Shown: positions 48,694 to 57,863, counted from the stretch's first letter. The stretch: DNA of 64,000 nt from Acidimicrobiia bacterium (GCA_023264995.1 JAHFUR010000008.1:62001-126000); one strand, 5' to 3'. Numbers and translations: made by a program. Notes: generated by a model not told the origin, from the letters alone.

Positions 48694-50175
48694 GTGAAGG
48701 CCAGCTTTCGGGCTGGCGAGATTTCGACCTTGGAGGCGGCGCGGCCAGGTGGCCACCCTGGCATACTTTCGCACACGACGGACTCATTGCCGCAGCACGC
48801 GTCACTGGACCACCACGGAGGGAGCCGGCCCCGCGGCCTGGACAACGTGGCGCGCTCGCCGTCCTTCGAGGGCCGGTACGGGCGGATGTTCCGTTCCCTC
48901 CCCCCGTTCGCTCCCACCGATGCCGCCCTCGACGCGCTGGCGGGCTCCATGGCCGATGTGCCCGGCCCGGCGGGCGACAACCCCGACATCCCGTGCGGGT
49001 ACACCTACCTCGGCCAGTTCGTCGACCACGACATCACCTTCGACCCCGTGTCGAGCCTCGACCGGGCCAACGACCCCGATGCCCTCACGAACTTCCGCAC
49101 CCCACGCTTCGACCTGGACAGCGTGTACGGCCGGGGCCCAGCCGACAGCCCGTACCTGTACGACCAGGAGGACCCCGCGTCGCTCTTGGTCGGGCACAAC
49201 GCCGGCGTCCACGACGAGCCCGTCGACCTGCCCCGCAACCAGCAGGGCCGGGCCCTCATCGGTGACCCCCGCAACGACGTGCATTTCATCGTCAGCCAGC
49301 TCCACCTGGCCTTCGTCCGCTTCCACAACGCCGTGGTCGACCACCTGCGGTTCGACGTCGAACCCGGAGATCTCTTCAATGAAGCGCGGCGGGTCGCCAC
49401 CTGGCACTACCAGTGGATCGTGGTCCACGACTTCCTCAACCGGCTCGTCGGGCCCGACCTCCTCGGCCGCGTCCTCGTGACCAACGCCCGCACGGGCAAG
49501 GCCCGGGCCGACCTGTCGTACTTCACCTGGCGCACACGGCCCTTCGTGCCGGTGGAGTTCTCGGCCGGCGCCTACCGCTTCGGCCACAGCATGGTGCGCG
49601 ACGTTTACCGCATCAACGACACCATCGAGCCGCTTCCCATCCTCACCGACATCCGGGTGGCCAACCGCCTCCAACATCTCGGCGGCTTCCGTACCCTGCC
49701 CAAGGGCTGGACGGTGCAGTGGAAGTACTTCTTCCCGCTCGGCGACCAGGCGCCCCAGCACAGCCGGCTGATCGACGCCCGGCTGGCCGAGCCGATGCGG
49801 AAGCTCCCCCCCCTTATCGACGATGCCCGGCGGTCGCTGGGCCTGCTCAACATGCTGCGCGGCCGGGCGCTGCAACTGCCCTCCGGGCAGGCCGTCGCCG
49901 CGGCCATGGGCACGAGCGTGCCGGACACCGACTTGCACCTCTCCGGCGAGACGCCCCTGTGGTTCTACCTCCTGCGCGAGGCCGAGGTGCTGGCCGGCGG
50001 CCGGCGGCTGGGCCCAACGGGCGGGCGGATCGTCGCCGAAGTCCTCGTCGGGTTGCTCAAGGGCGACCCGTCGTCGTTCCTCCGCCAGCAGCCGGCCTGG
50101 GCGCCCGACCTGCCGTCCGCCGAGAAGGGCCGCTTCACCATGATGGACATGCTGCGGTTCGCGGGGGTGGCGTAG
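48694..50175 (+). CDS. Animal-type heme peroxidase, copy 2
   Basis: 493 residues if GTG 48694 is used; start uncertain, TTG 48787 is an alternative. Distal site YLGQFVDHDITFD (His112) and proximal YRFGHSMVR (His298) match copy 1 at 33731-35197, including NPDIP, RNDVH, RFHNAVVD, MLRGRAL and the ending MLRFAGVA. So both arose from one ancestor. No signal peptide; a H2O2-dependent oxidase is likely. It is divergent from the fused transporter ATPase. Confidence 0.85.
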   Translation: MKASFRAGEISTLEAARPGGHPGILSHTTDSLPQHASLDHHGGSRPRGLDNVARSPSFEGRYGRMFRSLPPFAPTDAALDALAGSMADVPGPAGDNPDIPCGYTYLGQFVDHDITFDPVSSLDRANDPDALTNFRTPRFDLDSVYGRGPADSPYLYDQEDPASLLVGHNAGVHDEPVDLPRNQQGRALIGDPRNDVHFIVSQLHLAFVRFHNAVVDHLRFDVEPGDLFNEARRVATWHYQWIVVHDFLNRLVGPDLLGRVLVTNARTGKARADLSYFTWRTRPFVPVEFSAGAYRFGHSMVRDVYRINDTIEPLPILTDIRVANRLQHLGGFRTLPKGWTVQWKYFFPLGDQAPQHSRLIDARLAEPMRKLPPLIDDARRSLGLLNMLRGRALQLPSGQAVAAAMGTSVPDTDLHLSGETPLWFYLLREAEVLAGGRRLGPTGGRIVAEVLVGLLKGDPSSFLRQQPAWAPDLPSAEKGRFTMMDMLRFAGVA

Positions 50176-50295
50176 GACCGGCTCGTGGGCGCCAGGGGCG
50201 GGAACGGTTGATGCGAGCCCTCCCATGTGCGAGGCTCACCAGTGGTTCGGCAGGCGGATCGTGCGGGGTACGGCGGGTTGAACGAAGGGGAACAC

Positions 50296-51717
50296 ATGGC
50301 AGGACTACCGGCTGTGAGGCAAGTGCGGACGGGCCCGAGGATCCGACGGCTGCTCGTCGTCATCGCCATGGTCGGCGCCCTGCTCAACCTGAGCTCCGGT
50401 AAGTCCTTCGCCACCCAGTTCTGCAACACCACACCGATCATCGGCACGTCGGGGAGCGGGGCGGCCAGCCCCTACCCGTCCACCATCACCGTGTCCGGGC
50501 TGTCCGGCACGATCACCGACGTCAACATCATCCTGCGCGGGTTCACCACCCACCCGGACAACAACAGCCCCGGCCAGCACTGGGCGGAGGACATCGACGT
50601 TCTCGTTGCCGCACCTGACAGCTCCAACGCCATCGTGATGTCCGACGCCGGCGGCGACAACAACGTCTCCTCCGGCGCCGTCACCAACGTCGACCTCACC
50701 CTCGACGACCAGGCCGCCAACCAGCTCCCGGCCGATTCGCACCTGTCCGCCGGGTCCTGGCGCCCGGTCAACGACAACGACGACATCGACCCCCAGCAGT
50801 CGCCGGACGACCTGTGGCCGTCGCCGGCGCCGGCACCCTCCGGCGCCGTGGCGCTGACCACGTTCAACGGCAAGGACCCCAACGGCGTGTGGAGCCTGTT
50901 CGTCACCGACGACTACGTACAGGCCTCCTCTGATTTCAGCGGCGGCTGGTGCATCGACATCCTCACCACTGGCGGAGGCACGACGACCACCCCGACCACG
51001 GCCCCGACCACCTCGACCAGCACGTCGACCTCGACGAGCACGAGCACCTCGACCTCCACGTCGACATCGACATCGACCAGCACCTCGACGTCCACGTCGA
51101 CCACGATGGCCCCGACCACCACGTCGACCTCGACGTCCACCAGCACCTCGACGTCGACATCGACATCCACCTCGACCTCCACCAGCACGTCGACCTCCAC
51201 CAGCACGTCGACGTCGACGACGATGGCGCCGACCAGCACCTCGACTTCAACGCCCCCCAGCACCTCGACGTCGACGACCTCGACCACGCTGCCGCCCACC
51301 ACGGTCTGCAGCGCGCCGCCGCCGGCCACCATCCTCGCCCAGCCCGGCGTGACGACCTTCGGCACCGATGGTGACGACGTGATCTACGGCACGTCCGGGA
51401 CCGACCGCATCTTCGGCCTGGGCGGCAACGACATCATCGTCGGCTTCGGCGGTGACGACCAGCTCATCGGTGGCGACGGGAACGACGCCCTCTGCGGCGG
51501 CGACGGCAACGACCAGCTCTACGGCGACGCCGGAAACGACCTGCTCGTCGGCGACGCCGGCAACGACAGCCTCGTCGGCGGCTCCGACGACGACCGCCTC
51601 ATCGGCGGCACCGGGCTCGACCGTCTGTCCGGCTCCTCAGGCGTCGACACCTGCAACGCCGGCGGCAGCCCCGGTGACTTCTCGGCGCCAGCGCCGGACT
51701 GCGACACGATCACCTAG
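50296..51717 (+). CDS. Secreted P-domain-like / RTX-repeat protein with Ser/Thr linker
   Basis: 473 residues from ATG 50296, preceded by AGGGG. Signal peptide about 1-35. Residues 36-215 form a jelly-roll resembling the proprotein convertase P domain (TITDVNIILRGFTTH, DIDVLVAAPDSS, GVWSLFVTDDY). A Ser/Thr linker follows (about 220-340), with TMAPT interruptions shared with the protein at 35960. Residues 355-465 hold repeats of the GGxGND type (GGNDIIVGFGGDDQLIGGDGND), which bind calcium in RTX proteins. No protease catalytic domain. Probably a secreted, calcium-binding surface or matrix protein. Confidence 0.75.
   Translation: MAGLPAVRQVRTGPRIRRLLVVIAMVGALLNLSSGKSFATQFCNTTPIIGTSGSGAASPYPSTITVSGLSGTITDVNIILRGFTTHPDNNSPGQHWAEDIDVLVAAPDSSNAIVMSDAGGDNNVSSGAVTNVDLTLDDQAANQLPADSHLSAGSWRPVNDNDDIDPQQSPDDLWPSPAPAPSGAVALTTFNGKDPNGVWSLFVTDDYVQASSDFSGGWCIDILTTGGGTTTTPTTAPTTSTSTSTSTSTSTSTSTSTSTSTSTSTSTSTTMAPTTTSTSTSTSTSTSTSTSTSTSTSTSTSTSTSTSTTMAPTSTSTSTPPSTSTSTTSTTLPPTTVCSAPPPATILAQPGVTTFGTDGDDVIYGTSGTDRIFGLGGNDIIVGFGGDDQLIGGDGNDALCGGDGNDQLYGDAGNDLLVGDAGNDSLVGGSDDDRLIGGTGLDRLSGSSGVDTCNAGGSPGDFSAPAPDCDTIT
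50985..51300 (+). repeat. Low-complexity (ST)n coding repeat
   Basis: Repeats of ACGTCGACC/ACCTCGACC type encode the linker of the P-domain/RTX protein. ATGGCCCCGACC and ATGGCGCCGACC (TMAPT) interruptions recur twice and also in 36681-36898, indicating expansion or exchange between loci. Confidence 0.8.
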
Positions 51718-51747
51718 CGCGCCGCCGGCGCCACGACCCATCGGACC

Positions 51748-51762
51748 ACCGCCAACTGCGGT
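51748..51762 (+). terminator. Possible terminator hairpin
   Basis: ACCGC (51748-51752), loop CAACT, GCGGT (51758-51762), followed by CTTT. It lies between the RTX gene stop and the convergent recG stop at 51775. Short stem and short T-run, so weak. Confidence 0.35.
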
Positions 51763-51774
51763 CTTTCGCCGGCC

Positions 51775-53892
51775 CTAACTCTTGAACAGGAATTCGGCCT
51801 CCTCGGGTTCCACCAGCAGGCGCAGCTCCTCGCGCAGCACGTCGTGGCCGGACAGCGTCGGGTCGGCGTCGACGAGGGCGAAGGCCACTTCCCTGGCCCG
51901 CCCCACCCACTCCTTGTCCCGCCGGAGGCTGGCCAGCTTCAGGTCGCTCTGGCCCTTCTGGCGGGTGCCCAGCACGGTGCCCTCGCCCCGGATGTCGAGG
52001 TCGACCTCGGCCAGCTCGAAGCCGTCGGTGCTGCGCTCGACGGCCGCCAGGCGTTCCTCGGAGCCGGGCGTGGTGGCCGTCCCCAGCAGGTAGCACCACG
52101 CCCTTTCGGCGCCCCGCCCCACCCGGCCCCGCAGCTGGTGGAGCTGGGCCATGCCGAAGCGGTCGGCGTCCTCGATGATCATGACGGTGGCGTTGGGCAC
52201 GTCGACGCCGACCTCGATCACCGTGGTGGCCACCAGGACGTCGAGGTCGCCGGCCCGGAACGACGTCATCACCGCCTCCTTCTCCTTCGACGGCATCTGG
52301 CCGTGCAGAAGGGCCAAGCGGAGGTCGGGCCACACCTCCTCGCGGAGGCGGGCGAACTCGACGGTGGCCGCCTTGGCTGCGATCTTCTCCGACTCGTCCA
52401 CGAGCGGGCACACGACGTAGGCCTGCCGGCCGGCGGCGACCTCGGACGCGACTCGCCCATAGGCGTCGGCCTCCTCCATTTCGCTGCGCGCCCAGTGGGT
52501 GACGACCGGTGACCGCCCGGGGGGCATCTCGTCGAGGACCGTCACGTCGAGGTCGCCGTAGACGGTCATTGCCGCCGTCCGGGGAATGGGCGTCGCCGTC
52601 ATGACCAGCACGTCGGGGTCGTCGCCCTTGCCCCGCAGCGCCGCTCGCTGCTCCACACCGAAACGGTGCTGCTCGTCGATGACGACGACGCCGAGGGCGT
52701 GGAAGCTCACCTTCTCCTCGAGCAGCGCATGGGTGCCAATGAGGAGGTCGACGGTCCCGTCGGCCAGCCCGGCCAGGATCCGCCCCCGCTCCCCCGCCGC
52801 CGTCCGGTTCGTGATCACCTCGACCCGCAGGGGACGGTCGCCCATCAGCGTGGCCGGGTCGGGCACCGTCAGCCCTCCGAGCACGTGGCGCACCGACAGG
52901 CCGTGCTGCTCGGCCAGCACCTCGGTCGGGGCCATGAACGCACCCTGGTACCCACCCTGCACGGCGATGAGGAGCGCGGTGACGGCAACGAGCGTCTTCC
53001 CCGATCCCACGTCGCCCTGGAGCAGGCGGTGCATCGGGTGGGGGCCGGCCAGGTCGGCCCCGATGGCGGCGATGGCCCGCTGCTGGGCGCCGGTCAGGGG
53101 GAACGGCAGCGCCCCGTGGAACCGCCGGACCAGCTCGCCGTCGACCACGTGGCGGATGCCCTTCGACTCCCGCTCGATGGCTCGCTTGCGCATGACGAGG
53201 GCCAGTTGGAGCCGCAGCAGCTCGTCGACCACCAGGCGCCGGCGGGCCATCTGGGCGGCGGCCATGGACTCGGGGTTGTGGATCGTCCGGAAGGCCCAGG
53301 TGCGGTCCATGACATCGAGCCGGTCCCGCCAGTCCTCGGGCAGGGGGTCAGCGAGCGGGCCGGCCCGGACGAGGGCTTCCTCGATGAAGGCGGCCAGCTC
53401 CCAGGTGGCCAGGCCGGCCTTCTCCGACTGGGCGTAGATGGGGACGATCTTCCCGGTGCGGTCCCCGACCAGGTCGACGACAGGGTTGGTCATCTGCGGG
53501 CGGCCCTGGAAGCGCTCCAGCTTCCCGAAGAACACGGCCTGGGTGCCGACGGCCAGTTGCTTGGCCCGCCACGGCTGGTTGAAGAACACGACATGCAGGT
53601 AGCTCGACCCGTCGAACACGTCGACATCGACCATGGCCCGGCGCTGGCGGGTCCTGCGGGACTGCACCCGTTTGACCGTGGCCAGGACCATGGCCTCCTC
53701 GCCGACCTTCATCTGGGCGATCGAGGTCTGGCGGGTCCGGTCGAGATAGCGGCGGGGATAGTGGGTCAGCAGGTCGAGGACAGTGGTGATCCCCATGATC
53801 TCGAGGCCGTCGACCGTCTTCGGCCCGACCCCCTTGAGCTCGGCGACGGGAATGGTCGCCAACTGGCCGAGCCGGCGGCCAGCCGCCGTCAC
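51775..53892 (-). CDS. recG: ATP-dependent DNA helicase RecG
   Basis: 705 residues from GTG 53892. N-terminal OB (wedge) domain, then helicase motifs: LLQGDVGSGKT (Walker A), VVVIDEQHRFGVEQR (DEQH box), TATPIPRTAAM, and the late QLRGRVGRG with the RecG-specific region GSEERLAAVERSTDGFELAEVDLDIRG. It remodels stalled forks and Holliday junctions. The GTG start overlaps the DAK2-protein stop by 4 nt (GTGA), a common actinobacterial pairing. Confidence 0.97.
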   Translation of the reverse strand: MTAAGRRLGQLATIPVAELKGVGPKTVDGLEIMGITTVLDLLTHYPRRYLDRTRQTSIAQMKVGEEAMVLATVKRVQSRRTRQRRAMVDVDVFDGSSYLHVVFFNQPWRAKQLAVGTQAVFFGKLERFQGRPQMTNPVVDLVGDRTGKIVPIYAQSEKAGLATWELAAFIEEALVRAGPLADPLPEDWRDRLDVMDRTWAFRTIHNPESMAAAQMARRRLVVDELLRLQLALVMRKRAIERESKGIRHVVDGELVRRFHGALPFPLTGAQQRAIAAIGADLAGPHPMHRLLQGDVGSGKTLVAVTALLIAVQGGYQGAFMAPTEVLAEQHGLSVRHVLGGLTVPDPATLMGDRPLRVEVITNRTAAGERGRILAGLADGTVDLLIGTHALLEEKVSFHALGVVVIDEQHRFGVEQRAALRGKGDDPDVLVMTATPIPRTAAMTVYGDLDVTVLDEMPPGRSPVVTHWARSEMEEADAYGRVASEVAAGRQAYVVCPLVDESEKIAAKAATVEFARLREEVWPDLRLALLHGQMPSKEKEAVMTSFRAGDLDVLVATTVIEVGVDVPNATVMIIEDADRFGMAQLHQLRGRVGRGAERAWCYLLGTATTPGSEERLAAVERSTDGFELAEVDLDIRGEGTVLGTRQKGQSDLKLASLRRDKEWVGRAREVAFALVDADPTLSGHDVLREELRLLVEPEEAEFLFKS

Positions 53893-55484
53893 TCGGCGCT
53901 GAAGAGGTAGGCCGAAAGGGGTTGGCCGCCGAAGTGGACTTCGACGGTGACCTCCGGGCGGTTCTTGGCCAGCCACTCGCCGATGGCCTCGGTGGCTTCG
54001 GGACCCGACCCGTCGCCTTCGATCACCGTGACGACCTCGTGGGTGTCGGCCACCAGGCGGTCGAGCAGGCGGCAGGCGGCATCGGCCAGGTCGGCGTCGG
54101 CCACCGCGATGCTGCCCCGGTCGATGCCGAGCCAGTCGCCCTCCTGCACCGCGCCAGCCGGCGTGCTGGAGGAGTCGCGGACGGCCTGGGTGACCTCGCC
54201 CCACGTCACCATGGAGGCAGCATCCACCATGGCGGCCAGGTTGGCATCGGCCCCGGCCCCGGCGTCGTACGCCAGCAGGGCGGCCATGCCTTCGGCCACG
54301 CTCTTCGTGGGGATCACCCGGACGGGGCGGTTGGCGAGGACGGCGGCCTGCTCGGCCACCGGAACCACGTTCTTGTTGTTCGGCAGCACGATCACGCCGT
54401 CGGCGGTGGTCGACTCGATGGCGTCGAGGATCTGGGCCGTCGACGGGTTCATCGACTGGCCCCCACCGACGATCTCCTGCACACCCAGCGACCGCAGAAT
54501 GCCCTCGATACCCACGCCGGCCCCGACGGCCACGACGGCGGTCGTCACGTGCGCCCGGTGCCGGCGCTCGTCGGCGATCTGCTGGTGGAGGTCGGTGACC
54601 CGGATCTGGCGGGGCCGGCCGCCGGCGTCGATTGCCGCCTCCACGGCGGCGCCGATGTCGTCGGTGTGGACGTGGCAGTTCCAGAGGCCCTCGCCCCCCA
54701 CGACCACGATCGAGTCGCCAATGGCGTCCCACGCGTCCTTGAAGGCCTCGACCGCCTCGTCGTCGACCTCCAGGAAGTACATGACCTCGTAACGGCCACC
54801 ATGCCCGGCACCCTCGTGGGCCTCGTCGGAGGCGCCCTCGACGACCGGCCGGCCGGTGAACATCTCCTCGTGCTCCGGCTCGGGCAGGGGGCGGCCGTCG
54901 GCCACGTGGAGCATGGCGTCGATCAGGAGGACGAAGCCGGCGCCGCCGGCGTCGACCACGCCGGCGTCGGCCAATACGGGCAGGAGCTGCGGCGTCTGCT
55001 CGAGTGACGACGCGGCAGCCACCGACGCGGCCTCGAGCACGGCGACCAAGCTGCCGGCGCGGGCCGCTCCGGCGGCGCGCGCCGCGTCGCGGGCGACGGT
55101 GAGGATGGTGCCCTCGACCGGCCGCATGACGGCGGCGTCGGCCAGCCGGCTGGCGCCCAGGAGGGCATCGGCGACGCCCGCCGGGCCCACGTCGTGGCCT
55201 CCCAGCCCCTCGGCCAGGCCCCTGAGGATCTGGGACAGGATGACGCCTGAGTTGCCACGCGCTCCCATGAGCGACCCGTGGACCACCCCCTTCTGGACCC
55301 CGCCGGCGTCGACGCCGGCCAGGCCGGCCACCACCGACTCAAGCGTCAGCGCCATGTTCGTCCCGGTGTCCCCGTCGGGCACCGGGTACACGTTCAGCCG
55401 GTTGAGACGCTCCTGGTGGGAGCGGAGCAGGTCTCGGTACGCGACCATCGAGGCTCGCAGCTCCTCGGGGCCAAGGGTCTCCAT
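53889..55484 (-). CDS. DAK2 domain protein (FakA/YloV-like fatty acid kinase subunit)
   Basis: 531 residues from ATG 55484. DAK2 motif NVYPVPDGDTGTNM near residue 35, SLMGARGNSGVILSQILRG near 80, a middle insert and a C-terminal DegV-like half (IVLPNNKNVVPVAEQAA). Fatty acid kinase subunit FakA has this order; it phosphorylates FakB-bound fatty acids. No FakB gene is in the window. TACGAT on the minus strand (55498-55493), 8 nt upstream, suggests a leaderless start, shared in a 46-bp divergent region with rpmB. Confidence 0.85.
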   Translation of the reverse strand: METLGPEELRASMVAYRDLLRSHQERLNRLNVYPVPDGDTGTNMALTLESVVAGLAGVDAGGVQKGVVHGSLMGARGNSGVILSQILRGLAEGLGGHDVGPAGVADALLGASRLADAAVMRPVEGTILTVARDAARAAGAARAGSLVAVLEAASVAAASSLEQTPQLLPVLADAGVVDAGGAGFVLLIDAMLHVADGRPLPEPEHEEMFTGRPVVEGASDEAHEGAGHGGRYEVMYFLEVDDEAVEAFKDAWDAIGDSIVVVGGEGLWNCHVHTDDIGAAVEAAIDAGGRPRQIRVTDLHQQIADERRHRAHVTTAVVAVGAGVGIEGILRSLGVQEIVGGGQSMNPSTAQILDAIESTTADGVIVLPNNKNVVPVAEQAAVLANRPVRVIPTKSVAEGMAALLAYDAGAGADANLAAMVDAASMVTWGEVTQAVRDSSSTPAGAVQEGDWLGIDRGSIAVADADLADAACRLLDRLVADTHEVVTVIEGDGSGPEATEAIGEWLAKNRPEVTVEVHFGGQPLSAYLFSAE

Positions 55485-55530
55485 AGCGCCGAATCGTAGT
55501 GGGCAGCCCGGTCGACTACCCTTGTCCCCC
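55485..55530. promoter_or_regulatory. Divergent leaderless promoters (DAK2 and rpmB)
   Basis: 46-bp region. Minus: TACGAT (55498-55493), 8 nt before ATG 55484. Plus: TACCCT (55517-55522), 8 nt before ATG 55531. The two -10 boxes are 18 bp apart, so polymerases on both would clash. Confidence 0.5.
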
Positions 55531-55725
55531 ATGGCCGCGGTCTGTGAAGTTTGTGGAAAGCACCCCAGTTTCGGTATGGCCGTGAGCCACTCCCACCGGC
55601 GCACGCGCCGGCGCTGGAACCCCAACATCCAGCGCATCCGCGCCATCGTCAACGGGTCGCCGCGGCGCCTGTCGGTCTGCACGTCGTGCATCAAGGCCGG
55701 CAAGGTCCAGAAGTCAGTCCACTGA
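55531..55725 (+). CDS. rpmB: 50S ribosomal protein L28
   Basis: 64 residues. The L28 pattern VCEVCGKHPSFGMAVSHSHRRTRRRWNPNIQ is present; CxxC at positions 5-8 and CTSC at 50-53 mark the zinc-binding (C+) form. It is part of the large subunit near the exit-tunnel region. Leaderless start supported by TACCCT 8 nt upstream. Small unknown gene follows 16 bp downstream. Confidence 0.96.
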   Translation: MAAVCEVCGKHPSFGMAVSHSHRRTRRRWNPNIQRIRAIVNGSPRRLSVCTSCIKAGKVQKSVH

Positions 55726-55741
55726 CGCTCGAGCACCGCTC

Positions 55742-56077
55742 ATGATGCAGGAACCGTGGGTCTCCGCCGTGGTGACCGTGTCGGTCCCGGCCAACGACAT
55801 GGCGTCGATCGCCCCGGTGAAGGCGCACTTCACCATGGCCGGCTTCGAGGTGCACGCGCCCCTCGGGTCGAGCTTCGGCATCGCCGGGCCGAAGTCGCTG
55901 TTCGAGAGCACCTTCGACCGCGTCCTGCTGGTCAACGACACCGACCTCATCACCTCGGTCACCACCGACGCCGGCGATGTCGACCTGCCCCTGGACTCCC
56001 TGCCGGAGGACCTGCGCCAGGTCACCGCCTCCGTGCGGTTCATCGAACCGCCGCCCCTCCCCTTCGGCCTGAGCTAG
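55742..56077 (+). CDS. Hypothetical protein
   Basis: 111 residues from ATG 55742. Compact mixed alpha/beta sequence with a SVPANDM segment, VHAPLGSSFGIAGPKSLFESTFD and a closing RFIEPPPLPFG. No signal peptide, membrane segment or known motif was found. It lies 16 bp after rpmB, possibly co-transcribed. Its stop codon overlaps that of thiD on the other strand (AGCTAGCT at 56073-56080). Confidence 0.65.
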   Translation: MMQEPWVSAVVTVSVPANDMASIAPVKAHFTMAGFEVHAPLGSSFGIAGPKSLFESTFDRVLLVNDTDLITSVTTDAGDVDLPLDSLPEDLRQVTASVRFIEPPPLPFGLS

Positions 56078-56955
56078 CTCCCGGCCCCCGCCCGGGCCCA
56101 GCCCGGGTCCACGGGCACTGCGCCCTCACCCAGCGCCGGCCCGGCCTCGATGGCCCGTTCGACGAACCGCTTGGCGGCCAGGCAGGCGTCGGCCGGCTCC
56201 ATGCCCCGGGCCAGCTCGGCACAGATGGCCGCCGAGAGCACGCAGCCCGACCCGTGGGCGCCCCGGGACGGCAGCCGGGCACCCTCCAGCCACACCACGT
56301 CGCCGCCGGCCACCAGCAGACAGTCGGGTGAGCCGTCGCCTCCGAGGTGCCCGCCCTTCACCAGCACCACCGCCGGGCCCATGTCGCCCAGGGCCCGGGC
56401 CGCCCGCGCCATCCCCGCCCGGTCGACCACCTCGGACCCGGTGAGGGCGGCGGCCTCGGCCAGGTTCGGGGTCACGACCGTGGCTCGCGGGAGAAGAAGG
56501 GCTCGGACGGCATCGACGGCGCCGGCATCGAGCAGCCGCCCGCCGGCGGTCGCCACCATCACCGGGTCGACGACCACGTTCCGCACGCCCAGCTCCACGA
56601 GCGTCGCCACCACCGCCTCGACGATCTCGGCCGACGCCAGCATGCCCGTCTTGGCCGCGTCGGCCCCGAGGTCCGACACCACCGAGGCGATCTGGGCCCG
56701 CACGATCTCCGGGGTCAGCACCTCCACCGCCTGCACGCCGAGGGTGTTCTGGGCCGTCACCGCCGTGACCGCCGCCGCCCCCCACACCCCGTGGGCCTCG
56801 AAGGTCTTGAGGTCGGCGACCACGCCGGCGCCGCCGCTCGAGTCCATGCCGGCGATGGTGAGCGCCACCGGCCGGCCCCCCGACGAACTGGTGACGGATC
56901 TGGGAGTCAGGGCGTGTCGGAGCGTCACCAGTTCGTCGGGGGGCGGGAGGCTCAT
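56074..56955 (-). CDS. thiD: Hydroxymethylpyrimidine/phosphomethylpyrimidine kinase with N-terminal extension
   Basis: 293 residues from ATG 56955, which overlaps the thiL stop (ATGA). Core from about residue 28: ALTIAGMDSSGGAGVVADLKTF, VVDPVMVATAGG, and the anion-hole HGSGCVLSAAI. It phosphorylates HMP and HMP-P for thiamine synthesis. Other ThiD proteins begin near the ALTIAG segment; the extra N-terminal 26 or so residues are encoded almost wholly by the palindromic element 56876-56943. Coupled to thiL. Confidence 0.93.
   Translation of the reverse strand: MSLPPPDELVTLRHALTPRSVTSSSGGRPVALTIAGMDSSGGAGVVADLKTFEAHGVWGAAAVTAVTAQNTLGVQAVEVLTPEIVRAQIASVVSDLGADAAKTGMLASAEIVEAVVATLVELGVRNVVVDPVMVATAGGRLLDAGAVDAVRALLLPRATVVTPNLAEAAALTGSEVVDRAGMARAARALGDMGPAVVLVKGGHLGGDGSPDCLLVAGGDVVWLEGARLPSRGAHGSGCVLSAAICAELARGMEPADACLAAKRFVERAIEAGPALGEGAVPVDPGWARAGAGS
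56876..56943. repeat. Palindromic element, copy 2 (21-bp arms, 26-nt centre)
   Basis: Left arm 56876-56896 (six C, GACGAACTGGTGACG) and right arm 56923-56943 are perfect reverse complements; the centre, 56897-56922, is 26 nt and starts GATCT. Copy 1 is at 15445-15508 (same arm core, same centre length). It lies inside the thiD 5' coding region, in frame. Confidence 0.95.
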
Positions 56956-57863
56956 GTGTGCTCCCAGCCCAGCACGGGCAGGTCGGCGTCGCGCAGCCGG
57001 TGCTCGGATGCGTCGGCGGTGCAGCGACCGATCCGCAGCGGCGTGCCCAGGCCGCGCTCGGCAAACAGCGCCTCCACCCGGTCTGGGTCGGGCGCGGCGA
57101 ACAGCAGCTCGTAGTCCTCCCCGCCGCCGAGAGCCAGCAGCTCGGGCGTGTCGCTCACCCGGCTGACCCCGATGGCCACCGGCACCCGGTCGAGCACCAC
57201 CCCCACACCCGAGGCGCTGGCCAGGTGGCGCAGGTCCGAGGCCAGGCCGTCGGAGACGTCGATCATGGCCGTGGCGCCGGCCAGCCGCGCCGCCGTGCCC
57301 TCGTCGAGCCGGGCGCGGGGCCGGCGGTGGGACAGGACGAGGTCGGGCGCCTCCGAGACCCGACCGGCCCGGAGCAGGGCCAGGCCGGCGGCCGACGACC
57401 CGAGCGGGCCGGTCACGAACAGGGTGTCGCCGGCCCGGGCGCCGGAGCGCAGCACCGGCGGCGGCGCCGGCGCCCCACCGTCGCCGACGATGGCCACCGA
57501 CACCATGAGCGTCGCCGACGACGACAGGTCGCCGCCGACGATCGGGCAGTCGTAGGCGGCGGACGCGGCCAGCAGGCCGTCGTAGAGGAGATCCATGTCG
57601 ACGGTGGCCAGCGGGCCGGCCACCGTGACCACCGCGCAGCACGGTCGCCCACCGACGGCCGCCACGTCGCTCACGTTGGCCACCATCGCCTTCCAACCCA
57701 TGTCGTCGAGGCCGACCAGGTCCAGGTCGCAGTGGACGCCGGCCACGACCGCGTCGGCGGCCAGCAGCATCGGGCCGGACGGGCCGGGGACCACAGCCAC
57801 GTCGTCACCGACCCAGGTCTGGCCGGCGGGGCCCACCATGCGGCGCCGCAGCCGTTCGATCAA
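56952..57863 (-). CDS. thiL: Thiamine-monophosphate kinase
   Basis: 303 residues from TTG 57863. Typical motifs: [31 protein letters not shown], a late [11 protein letters not shown], and [10 protein letters not shown]. It phosphorylates ThMP to the cofactor ThDP. It overlaps thiD by 4 nt at its end. It is divergent from the cold-shock-like gene across 53 bp. Confidence 0.94.
   Translation of the reverse strand: MIERLRRRMVGPAGQTWVGDDVAVVPGPSGPMLLAADAVVAGVHCDLDLVGLDDMGWKAMVANVSDVAAVGGRPCCAVVTVAGPLATVDMDLLYDGLLAASAAYDCPIVGGDLSSSATLMVSVAIVGDGGAPAPPPVLRSGARAGDTLFVTGPLGSSAAGLALLRAGRVSEAPDLVLSHRRPRARLDEGTAARLAGATAMIDVSDGLASDLRHLASASGVGVVLDRVPVAIGVSRVSDTPELLALGGGEDYELLFAAPDPDRVEALFAERGLGTPLRIGRCTADASEHRLRDADLPVLGWEHT

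Noticed and set aside
50985-51300. Possible CRISPR or satellite array
   Set aside because: The repeats are in-frame Ser/Thr codons without regular spacers.
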